Assembly (NCBI RefSeq): GCF_003693445.1
Contig: NZ_RFAR01000047.1
Coordinates: 1-33,741 of the forward strand
Length of the DNA stretch: 33,741 nucleotides
Reading direction: 5' to 3'
Source: Aquitalea palustris
GTDB taxonomy: Bacteria; Pseudomonadota; Gammaproteobacteria; Burkholderiales; Chromobacteriaceae
Positions 17,811-24,662 of this stretch are shown here, in pieces. The notes under the pieces are model-generated. The model did not search any database, had not been told where the DNA came from, and saw only the letters and a list, made by a program, of their open reading frames with translations. The translations under genes were made by a program, and so were the position numbers. Numbering within the stretch: the stretch's first letter is position 1; every line of letters begins with the position of its first letter.

Positions 17811-17902
17811 GTCCTTTAGGCCAGCAGCCAGCAGAACAGACTTGCCGGAAAGTCAGGCCCGATCGTGTCGCAATAATGCCGCACTTAACCTGACCTAAAG
17901 AC
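17811..17902 (+). ncRNA. Candidate structured leader with three-way junction shape
   Basis: By hand pairing, 17811-17824 pairs with 17890-17902 (GTC/GAC, one bulged C, TTTAGG/CCTAAA, one C-A mismatch, CAG/CTG). Inside, GACTT (17839-17843) pairs with AAGTC (17850-17854), and GTG-CG with one bulge (17865-17870) pairs with CGCAC (17880-17884). CAGG/CCTG at 17902-17914 could form a competing hairpin. It lies about 100 bases before the deaminase start. Nothing here matches a riboswitch family I know, and chance pairing is quite possible. Confidence 0.25.
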
Positions 17903-17930
17903 AGGGATTTCCTGGCTTACCTGAAATAAA

Positions 17931-17985
17931 TTTTCAAAATTAATGAATATTTTTACGATTTTTGATAATTTTTTTCAAAATAATC
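17931..17985 (+). promoter_or_regulatory. AT-rich promoter zone with duplicated TTTTCAAAAT motif
   Basis: TTTTCAAAATTAAT (from 17931) and TTTTCAAAATAAT (from 17972) are direct repeats 41 bases apart, about four helical turns. GATAAT at 17964-17969, a five-of-six -10 box, lies between them; a convincing -35 is lacking. Spacing and placement suit a pair of operator sites, perhaps for the RpiR-type regulator encoded in the operon. Confidence 0.4.
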
Positions 17986-17999
17986 ATGAGGAGATGGCC

Positions 18000-19274
18000 A
18001 TGGCGCAACAGGAACACGCAGCGCAGACGCTGAACCGCGCGACCAAGGGGCTGGGTAGCAGCCCCGCATCCTGCACCCTGCAACAGCTAGCCCAACTGGG
18101 CTGGAACATCCTGCGCGAGGATGTCAGCCTGCCGGTGGCATTACTGCGCCAGAGCCGTATCGAACACAATCTGCAATGGATGCAGCAGTTCATGCAGCGC
18201 TACGGCGTAGAACTGGCCCCGCATGGCAAAACCACCATGAGCCCGGCGCTGTTCCACATGCAGCTGGCGCATGGTGCCTGGGGCATCACCCTGGCCACCG
18301 CCCCGCAAGTGCATGCCGCCTATCTGCATGGTATCCGCCGCTTACTGCTGGCCAACCAGCTGGTGGGCAAGGCCAATATGGCCATCATCTCGCGCCTGCA
18401 ACAGCAAGACCCCGACTTCAGCTTCTGCTGCATTGTCGACTCCGCCGCCAACGTTGATGCACTGGGCCGCTTCTTTGCCCAGAACGGGCAAACCTTGCGC
18501 ATTTTGCTGGAATACGGCGTGGAAGGCGGCCGTACCGGTGTGCGTTCACCGCAGCAGGAAGATGAAGTGCTGGCGGCGATTGCCCGCTGGCCACAATCGC
18601 TCAGCCTGATCGGAGTGGAAATCTACGAGGGCGTGCTGCAACAAGAAGAAGACATCCGGGCCTTCCTGCGCAGCGTGGTGGCCCGTACCCGCGAGCACGC
18701 CGCGCGCCGGCTGTTCCGTGAAGAGAAAATCCTGCTCAGCGGTGCCGGCTCGGCCTGGTACGACGTGGTAGCCGACGAGTTCTCTGGCCTCGACCTGGGC
18801 CAGCCACTGCAGGTGCTGCTGCGCCCAGGCTGCTATCTCACCCACGATGTCGGCATCTATCTGCATGCCGAACAGCGCATCCAGAGCAATAACCCGGTGG
18901 CCCGCGAAATGGGGCGCAGCCTGCAGCCGGCACTGCAATTGTGGGCTTATGTGCAATCGATCCCGGAAAGTGGCCGCGCCATCATTGCACTGGGCAAGCG
19001 CGATGCTGCTTTCGACGCCGGCCTGCCGCAAGTATCACTACATTTCCGCCCGGGCAGCAGTACGACACCACAGCCGGCCCCGGCGGACTGGATCGTCAGT
19101 GCAATGATGGACCAGCACGCCTTCATGCGTATTCCGGCCGACGCCGACCTGCAGGTGGGCGACATGCTGGCCTTCGAGATATCCCATCCCTGCCTCACCT
19201 TCGACAAATGGCGTCAGCTGCTGCTGGTGGACGATGCCCTCAATGTCACCGGTGCGGTGGAAACCCTGTTTTAG
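18000..19274 (+). CDS. Fold-type III PLP amino-acid deaminase (D-threonine aldolase/D-serine dehydratase family)
   Basis: This 424-residue enzyme belongs to the alanine-racemase-like fold III PLP family that includes eukaryotic-type D-serine dehydratase, D-threonine aldolase and D-glucosaminate dehydratase. The PLP lysine is K77 in LAPHGKTTMSP. The C-terminal metal site is visible as H373 (MDQHAFM) and H396/C398 (ISHPCLTFDKW), like the Zn ligands of D-serine dehydratase. These enzymes eliminate water and ammonia from D-configured 2-amino-3-hydroxy acids. The ATG at 18000 has AGGAG six bases upstream; the frame extends earlier to 17943 but without support. With a kinase of the KDG type, a GntP permease, RidA and a D-aminoacylase in the same operon, D-glucosaminate is my preferred substrate, giving 2-keto-3-deoxygluconate. 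D-serine or D-threonine remain possible. Confidence 0.85.
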   Translation: MAQQEHAAQTLNRATKGLGSSPASCTLQQLAQLGWNILREDVSLPVALLRQSRIEHNLQWMQQFMQRYGVELAPHGKTTMSPALFHMQLAHGAWGITLATAPQVHAAYLHGIRRLLLANQLVGKANMAIISRLQQQDPDFSFCCIVDSAANVDALGRFFAQNGQTLRILLEYGVEGGRTGVRSPQQEDEVLAAIARWPQSLSLIGVEIYEGVLQQEEDIRAFLRSVVARTREHAARRLFREEKILLSGAGSAWYDVVADEFSGLDLGQPLQVLLRPGCYLTHDVGIYLHAEQRIQSNNPVAREMGRSLQPALQLWAYVQSIPESGRAIIALGKRDAAFDAGLPQVSLHFRPGSSTTPQPAPADWIVSAMMDQHAFMRIPADADLQVGDMLAFEISHPCLTFDKWRQLLLVDDALNVTGAVETLF

Positions 19275-19293
19275 ACCAGAAGCACCACCAAGA

Positions 19294-19318
19294 CCGCCCC
19301 CGCAACGTACGGGGGCGG
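19294..19318 (+). other. Intercistronic hairpin between deaminase and permease genes
   Basis: CCGCCCCCG and CGGGGGCGG form a perfect nine-base stem with a CAACGTA loop, 20 bases after the deaminase stop. It is followed by a C-rich run rather than T, so it is probably an mRNA stability or partial attenuation element. Confidence 0.6.
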
Positions 19319-19349
19319 CACCCTCCCCCCTACTACAAGGAGAACCCAC

Positions 19350-20702
19350 ATGACCCCAGTTCTGGGCAGCCAGCTGCTGCTCTATGCCGCCATCGCCATT
19401 ATCGCGCTGGTGGTTCTGATAGCACGTTATCGCATCAACCCCTTTATCGTCCTGACGGTGGTTTCCATCGGCCTGGCCCTGGCCGCGCAGATGCCGGCCA
19501 AGGACATCATGGCCGCCTATGAAACAGGGGTGGGCAAAACGCTGGGCCATATCGCGCTGGTGGTGGCCTTGGGCACCATGCTGGGCAAGATGATGGCCGA
19601 ATCGGGCGGTGCCGAGCGCATTGCCCTGACGCTGATCGATAAGTTCGGCGAGAAGAACGCGCACTGGGCCATGGTATGCATCGCCTTTGTCTGTGGTCTG
19701 CCACTGTTCTTCGAGGTGGGCTTCGTGCTGCTGATTCCGATTGCCTTTACCGTGGCCAAGCGCGCCGGGGTGTCCATGCTGCTGGTCGGCCTGCCGATGG
19801 TGGCTGGCCTGTCGGTGGTGCATGGCCTGGTGCCGCCACACCCGGCAGCCATGCTGGCGGTGAGCGAATATGGTGCGCAGGTAGGCAAGACGGTGTTCTA
19901 CGCCATCATTGTCGGCGTACCGACTGCCATCATCGCCGGCCCGCTGTTTGCCAAGTTCATTGCGCCGCGTATTGATCTGCCTGCGGAAAACCCGATTGCC
20001 AGCCAGTTTACCGAGCGTGAAACCGGCAAGCGCGAACTGCCAGGCTTTGGCATCACCATCGCCACCATCCTGTTGCCGGTATTCCTGATGCTGCTGGGGG
20101 GCTGGGCCAATGTGCTGACCGACAAGGGTAGCGCCATGAACGGCCTGTTGCTGTTCATCGGCAACTCGGTCATCGCCTTGTTGATCGCCACTCTGGTCAG
20201 TTTCTGGACGCTGGGTATTGCCCGTGGCTTCAGCCGCGACAACATCCTCAAGTTCACCAATGAATGCCTGGCGCCGACTGCTGCCATTACCTTGCTGGTG
20301 GGCGCGGGTGGCGGTCTTAACCGCATCCTGATCGAAACCGGTGTCACCAAGGAAATCATTGCCCTGTCGGCAGAATTCCAGCTGTCGCCCCTGCTGCTGG
20401 GCTGGTTGCTGGCGGTGCTGATGCGGGTGGCCACCGGCTCGGCCACGGTGGCCATGACCACCGCCGCCGGCATTGTCGCCCCCATTGCCCTGGCCAGCGG
20501 CTATCCGCACCCGGAATTGCTGGTGCTGGCCACCGGAGCCGGCTCGCTGATTCTGTCCCACGTCAACGATGGCGGTTTCTGGCTGGTCAAGGAATACTTC
20601 AACATGACCGTTATCCAGACCCTGAAAACCTGGACTGTTCTGGAAACCCTGATCTCCGTCGTCGCCTTCCTGCTGACCCTGGGCCTGGCCCAGCTGCTGT
20701 AA
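19350..20702 (+). CDS. GntP family permease (gluconate/D-serine/sugar-acid type)
   Basis: This inner-membrane H+ symporter of 450 residues has about 12-14 hydrophobic segments. It belongs to the GntP family, whose members carry gluconate, related sugar acids or D-serine (DsdX). Landmarks are the N-terminal RYRINPFIVLTVVSIGLALA, LGTMLGKMMAESGGAERIA, FCGLPLFFEVGFVLLIP-like segment, VPPHPAAMLA, and the C-terminal ATGSATVAMTTAAGIVAP and LSHVNDGGFWLVKEYF. AAGGAG lies seven bases before the ATG. Sequence alone does not separate sugar acid from D-serine transport; the operon favours a sugar acid such as glucosaminate or N-acetylglucosaminate. Confidence 0.9.
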   Translation: MTPVLGSQLLLYAAIAIIALVVLIARYRINPFIVLTVVSIGLALAAQMPAKDIMAAYETGVGKTLGHIALVVALGTMLGKMMAESGGAERIALTLIDKFGEKNAHWAMVCIAFVCGLPLFFEVGFVLLIPIAFTVAKRAGVSMLLVGLPMVAGLSVVHGLVPPHPAAMLAVSEYGAQVGKTVFYAIIVGVPTAIIAGPLFAKFIAPRIDLPAENPIASQFTERETGKRELPGFGITIATILLPVFLMLLGGWANVLTDKGSAMNGLLLFIGNSVIALLIATLVSFWTLGIARGFSRDNILKFTNECLAPTAAITLLVGAGGGLNRILIETGVTKEIIALSAEFQLSPLLLGWLLAVLMRVATGSATVAMTTAAGIVAPIALASGYPHPELLVLATGAGSLILSHVNDGGFWLVKEYFNMTVIQTLKTWTVLETLISVVAFLLTLGLAQLL

Positions 20703-20733
20703 GCGCACGACCGCACCTGAAGAAAGCCCTAGC

Positions 20734-21597
20734 GTGGACATCCTGTATCTGATTCGCAGTCGTCTGGACCAGCTCAGCCCAACCCAGCTGAAAGTCGCCG
20801 AAGCCATTCTGGACGACGTCCGTTTTGCCGCCTCAGCCGGCATCGAACAACTGGCAGCCAAGGCTGGCGTCAGCCCGGCAGCGATGTCACGCTTTGCCAA
20901 GGCCATGGACTGCGAGGACATCCGCACCCTGCGCATGCGGCTGGCGCAGGCGGCCACGGTAGGACAGCGCTTTCTGGATGGCAGCCCGCTGCCCGCCGCG
21001 CCTGCCAGTTTTTTCGGCAATATCGTCGCCGATATCGAAAGCACCCTGCGTCGCCACCTGGCCGGTTTTGACGAGCAGCAGTTCAGCGCCGCTGTCGACC
21101 TGATCTGCCAGGCCGATCGCCTGGTGGCTTTCGGCGTGGGTGGTGGCTCCACCGTATTTTCCGACGAACTGCAGTTCCGCCTGGTCAGGCTGGGCCATGT
21201 ACTGACCGCCTATCACGACCCGGTGCTGATGCGCATTACCGCGGCCACGCTGGGGCCGCATGATCTGCTGATCGTGCTGTCCACCACCGGCATCACACCC
21301 GAACTGCTGGCGGCAGTGGACATCGCCCGTGGCTACGGCACCCGCCTGCTGGCGCTGACCCGGCCGGACAGCCCGCTGGCACAGCGGGCCGATGTGGTGC
21401 TGCCGGTATTCCTGGACGAAACCGACTTCATCTACAAACCCACGGCAGCCCGTTACGGCATGCTGCTGGCGGTAGACATCCTCGCCACCGAACTGGCACT
21501 GCGCCAGCCGGAGCACAGCCAGGAGCTGCTGCGCCGCGTCAAGCTGGCACTGGATGATTACCGCCACGGCGAAGACCGGCTGCCGCTTGGAGACTGA
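20734..21597 (+). CDS. MurR/RpiR family transcriptional regulator with SIS domain
   Basis: This 287-residue regulator has an N-terminal RpiR helix-turn-helix (about 1-75; LAAKAGVSPAAMSRFAKAMDC) and a C-terminal SIS domain (about 115-250; VAFGVGGGSTVFSDELQFRL and VLSTTGITPELL). SIS domains in this family bind phosphosugars; HexR, for example, responds to KDPG. The start is GTG at 20734, 31 bases after the permease stop, with GAAGAAAG as a weak ribosome site. The gene ends three bases before the D-aminoacylase start. It likely regulates this operon, perhaps sensing KDG-6-phosphate. Confidence 0.92.
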   Translation: MDILYLIRSRLDQLSPTQLKVAEAILDDVRFAASAGIEQLAAKAGVSPAAMSRFAKAMDCEDIRTLRMRLAQAATVGQRFLDGSPLPAAPASFFGNIVADIESTLRRHLAGFDEQQFSAAVDLICQADRLVAFGVGGGSTVFSDELQFRLVRLGHVLTAYHDPVLMRITAATLGPHDLLIVLSTTGITPELLAAVDIARGYGTRLLALTRPDSPLAQRADVVLPVFLDETDFIYKPTAARYGMLLAVDILATELALRQPEHSQELLRRVKLALDDYRHGEDRLPLGD

Positions 21598-21600
21598 ACC

Positions 21601-23100
21601 ATGCACAGCTACGACACCCTGATCCGCCGCGTCACCATTGTCGACGGCAGCGGCGCAGCCGCCTATGTCGCCGATGTCGGCATCAGCCAGCAGCGCATTG
21701 CCCTGCTGGGTGACGCTGGCACGGCCACCGCCGAGCACACCATCGATGGCCAGGGCCTGACGCTGGCACCCGGCTTTATCGATGTCCACACCCACGACGA
21801 CACCATGGTGATACGCCAGCCGCAGATGCTACCCAAGCTCAGCCAGGGCGTGACCACGGTGATTGTCGGCAATTGCGGCATCAGTGCCTCGCCGGTCAGC
21901 CTGCAAGGTGAACCGCCAGACCCGATGAACCTGCTGGGGCCAAAAGACGCTTTTCGCTACCCGCGCTTTGCCGACTACCGCGCAGCAGTGGAACAGGCTG
22001 AACCGGCGGTCAATGTGGCAGCGCTGGTGGGGCATACCGCCTTGCGCAGCAATCATCTGGAGCGGCTGGACCGCACTGCCACGCCGGCCGAAATCAGCGC
22101 CATGCGCGCCCAGCTGGCCGACAGCCTGCGTCATGGTGCGCTGGGCCTGAGCAGCGGGCTGGCCTATGCCTCGGCCTTCAGTGCCGACAGCAGTGAAGTG
22201 GAACAACTGGCAGCCGAGCTGAACAGCTGTGGCGGCATCTACACCACCCATCTGCGCAGCGAATTCGAACCGGTACTGGAAGCCATGGACGAAGCCTGGC
22301 GGGTTGGCCGCCATGCCAATAGCCCGGTCATCGTGTCGCACATGAAATGTGCCGGTAAAGGCAACTGGGGCCGTAGCCCGCAGTTGCTGACCTCGCTGGA
22401 ACAGGCTGCCAGCCGGCAACAGGTGGGCTGCGACTGCTACCCCTATTCGGCCAGCTCCTCCACGCTCGACCTGAAACAGGTGACCGCTGATTTTGAAATC
22501 TTCATCACCTGGTCCACCCCGCATCCGGAGATGGCCGGCCAGACCCTGCAAGCCATTGCCGAACAATGGCAGCTCCCTTTGCTGGATGCCGCCCGCAAAT
22601 TGCAACCGGCTGGTGCGGTGTACCACGGCATGGAGCCGGCCGATGTGGAAAACATTCTGCGTCATCCGCTGACCATGGTCGGCTCGGATGGCCTGCCGGA
22701 AGACCCGCTGCCCCACCCGCGACTGTGGGGGGCTTTTCCGCGCGTACTGGGCTACTACTGCCGCGAACGCCAGCTGTTCAGCCTGGAAACCGCCGTACAC
22801 AAGATGACCGGTCTGTCCGCCAGCCGTTTCGCCCTGGACGAGCGCGGCCTGATCCGCCCCGGCTACTGGGCCGATCTGGTGCTGTTCGACGCCGCCACCA
22901 TTCAGGACAGCGCCACCTTCCACGCCCCCATCCAGGCAGCAGCCGGCATTGCAGCGGTCTGGGTCAATGGCGTGCTCAGCTGGCAGGACAAGGCGGCCAC
23001 TGGCGTGCGTGCCGGCCGCTTTCTGCCGCGTACCCGCGACATCCGCTGCAGCTTTCCCGCCTTTACCCCTCTGACCTCAGACAAGGAAACCCGCTCATGA
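21601..23100 (+). CDS. N-acyl-D-amino-acid deacylase (D-aminoacylase family)
   Basis: This 499-residue amidohydrolase-superfamily enzyme removes the acyl group from N-acyl-D-amino acids. The metal-site residues of D-aminoacylase are present: H63 and H65 in DVHTHDD, bridging-type C92 in GNCGIS, H217 in TTHLRSE, H247 in SHMKCAGK, and the catalytic D363 in GSDGLPEDP. The C-terminal return to the beta-sandwich domain is GLIRPGYWADLVLFD. No signal peptide is present, so it acts in the cytoplasm. The known family acts on N-acetyl-D-glutamate, N-acetyl-D-aspartate and neutral D-amino acids. Here N-acetyl-D-glucosaminate, which is D-configured at C2, is a plausible substrate. The stop overlaps the ridA start (ATGA), and it follows the regulator gene by three bases. 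Confidence 0.92.
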   Translation: MHSYDTLIRRVTIVDGSGAAAYVADVGISQQRIALLGDAGTATAEHTIDGQGLTLAPGFIDVHTHDDTMVIRQPQMLPKLSQGVTTVIVGNCGISASPVSLQGEPPDPMNLLGPKDAFRYPRFADYRAAVEQAEPAVNVAALVGHTALRSNHLERLDRTATPAEISAMRAQLADSLRHGALGLSSGLAYASAFSADSSEVEQLAAELNSCGGIYTTHLRSEFEPVLEAMDEAWRVGRHANSPVIVSHMKCAGKGNWGRSPQLLTSLEQAASRQQVGCDCYPYSASSSTLDLKQVTADFEIFITWSTPHPEMAGQTLQAIAEQWQLPLLDAARKLQPAGAVYHGMEPADVENILRHPLTMVGSDGLPEDPLPHPRLWGAFPRVLGYYCRERQLFSLETAVHKMTGLSASRFALDERGLIRPGYWADLVLFDAATIQDSATFHAPIQAAAGIAAVWVNGVLSWQDKAATGVRAGRFLPRTRDIRCSFPAFTPLTSDKETRS

Positions 23101-23483
23101 GCGATTTGAAACGATTTGGCATTGCCGGTGGTACCGGCGGCCAGCAAATGCCGTTTGCCCGTGCCGTACAGGCCGCCGATGGCTGGCTGTATGTCTCCGG
23201 CCAGACCCCGATGGTCAATGGCGAAGTGATTGAAGGTGGCATCGTCACCCAGTCGCACCAATGCATCCAGAACGTGATGGCCATTCTGGAAGAAGCCGGC
23301 TATGGCCCGGAACACGTGGTGCGCTGTGGCGTATGGCTGGATGATACCCGCGACTTTGCCTCGTTCAACCGCGTGTTCCTGCAGTACTTTGGCGAGCACC
23401 CGCCCGCCCGCGCCTGCGTGCAATCCAGCATGGTGATCGACTGCAAGGTCGAAGTGGACTGCATCGCCTACAAAAAGCCCTAG
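23097..23483 (+). CDS. RidA family enamine/imine deaminase
   Basis: This 128-residue Rid protein hydrolyses reactive enamine/imine intermediates released by PLP dehydratases. The catalytic arginine is R105 in HPPARACVQSSM, and the N-terminal strand LYVSGQTPMVNG and central QNVMAILEEAGYGPEHVVRC are typical. It overlaps the D-aminoacylase stop by four bases (ATGA), so the two are translationally coupled. Its presence with a PLP deaminase agrees with the 2-iminoacid produced by that enzyme. The C-terminal KVEVDCIAYKKP is standard. Confidence 0.93.
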   Translation: MSDLKRFGIAGGTGGQQMPFARAVQAADGWLYVSGQTPMVNGEVIEGGIVTQSHQCIQNVMAILEEAGYGPEHVVRCGVWLDDTRDFASFNRVFLQYFGEHPPARACVQSSMVIDCKVEVDCIAYKKP

Positions 23484-23489
23484 TCCCTT

Positions 23490-23507
23490 GCCCCTCACCC
23501 GAGGGGC
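23490..23507 (+). other. Intercistronic hairpin between ridA and kinase
   Basis: GCCCCTC and GAGGGGC form a perfect seven-base stem with an ACCC loop, seven bases after the ridA stop. No T tract follows. It resembles the other intercistronic hairpin in this operon in being GC-rich and non-terminating. Confidence 0.5.
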
Positions 23508-23534
23508 ATACCCCGCACGGAGAAAAACCCAACC

Positions 23535-24443
23535 ATGCATATAGCCTGCCTTGGTGAGGGCATGATCGAACTGAGTGGTCAGCCCCTGCAGCGCCGTTTT
23601 GGCGGAGACACGCTCAATACCGCCATCTATCTGGCCCGGCTGCTGGCCGACAGCCCGCACGATGTCCGCTATCTGAGCGGCATGGGCAAAGACAATTTGA
23701 GCCGCCAGTTACTGGCCGACTGGCAGGCAGAAGGCGTGGATGTCAGCCATATTGTCATCCAGCCGGGGAAACTGCCTGGTCTGTACATGGTGGAAACCGA
23801 TGCCCAGGGCGAACGCAGCTTTCTCTACTGGCGTAGCGACAGTGCCGCACGGCATTATTTTGCCTCAGGCATCGATTTTTCCAGCCTGCTCAACCCCACC
23901 CACCTGCATGCGCTATACCTTTCCGGCATTTCGCTGGCCCTGTTCAACGAAGCCGAACGGCAGCGGCTGCTGGATGCCTTGCAGGTATTCAAACAAGCAG
24001 GCGGCAAAATATGGTTCGACAACAACTTCCGCCCCTCGCTGTGGAGCGCGGCGCAGGCGCGTGCCGGTCATGAAGCCGTACTGGCGCTGGCCGATATCGG
24101 CCTGCTGACACTGGATGATGAAAGAGCACTGTACGGCAATGAAGATGCCGAAGCCGTCGCCAGCCGCACTCTGGCACTGGGCTGTGCCGAAGTGGTGATC
24201 AAGCGTGGTGGCGAACCCTGCCTGCTGGCCATGGCAGGGCTACGGGAAGAAGTGTTCGCCACCGCCGTGCCACGGGTGGTGGACACCACCGCAGCTGGCG
24301 ATTCCTTTGCCGCCGGCTATCTGGCCAGCCGTACCCTGGGTTATAGCCCGTCACAAGCAGCCGCCTATGCCCACCGGCTGTCGGCTGCTGTCATTGCCCA
24401 TGCCGGAGCCATCATTCCCCTCGCCGCGATGCCACTACGCTAG
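23535..24443 (+). CDS. kdgK: PfkB family sugar-acid kinase, probably 2-keto-3-deoxygluconate kinase
   Basis: This 302-residue ribokinase-fold enzyme has an N-terminal GGDTLNTAIYLARL (substrate-binding glycine pair; cf. the KdgK GGDTLN motif) and the C-terminal PfkB signature DTTAAGDSFAAGYL with catalytic D256. KdgK phosphorylates KDG to KDPG, the entry to the lower Entner-Doudoroff pathway. GGDTLNTA, ELSG and FDNNFRPSLW are features I associate with KdgK rather than fructokinase or ribokinase. It is the last gene of the unit and is followed by a strong terminator. KDPG aldolase is not in the window. Confidence 0.82.
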   Translation: MHIACLGEGMIELSGQPLQRRFGGDTLNTAIYLARLLADSPHDVRYLSGMGKDNLSRQLLADWQAEGVDVSHIVIQPGKLPGLYMVETDAQGERSFLYWRSDSAARHYFASGIDFSSLLNPTHLHALYLSGISLALFNEAERQRLLDALQVFKQAGGKIWFDNNFRPSLWSAAQARAGHEAVLALADIGLLTLDDERALYGNEDAEAVASRTLALGCAEVVIKRGGEPCLLAMAGLREEVFATAVPRVVDTTAAGDSFAAGYLASRTLGYSPSQAAAYAHRLSAAVIAHAGAIIPLAAMPLR

Positions 24444-24459
24444 TCCCCTGCTTGCCGCT

Positions 24460-24512
24460 AACGGCCCGGACCTCTTCACGGTAGCCTGCTGAAGTGGTCC
24501 GGGCCGTTCTTT
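24460..24512 (+). terminator. Terminator ending the deaminase-kinase operon
   Basis: A perfect 13-base stem (24460-24472 with 24496-24508; core CGGCCCGG) encloses a 23-base loop with an inner CTTC/GAAG pairing. CTTTGTAA follows. It lies 17 bases after the kinase stop. The next 150 bases are AT-rich and lead to the fimbrial-type gene. Confidence 0.78.
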
Positions 24513-24662
24513 GTAATGGGAAATCATATAGAGAAATTTCTTAGTTAATTAATAGAATAATCTTATGTTTGATTTTATTTAAAATGAATAAGCTATTTCC
24601 CAACTACCGCATCAGCCAAACAAACCTGACTGCCCTCCTCTCCCGCATACTGGAACCGCGCC

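Larger units (their letters stand above)
17520..17999. other. Long intergenic and leader region before the deaminase operon
   Basis: These 480 bases hold no gene. They contain the udk terminator, a stretch without recognisable features (17571-17810), a possible folded RNA (17811-17902), and a sharply AT-rich promoter zone (about 17925-17985) with a repeated TTTTCAAAAT motif. Base composition changes abruptly at about 17925 from mixed to AT-rich, typical of a promoter. Confidence 0.6.

Noticed and set aside
19038-21152. Long minus-strand open frame opposite the permease and regulator genes
   Set aside because: The translation is Gln/His/Gly-rich without a fold signature, and the plus-strand genes are unmistakable.
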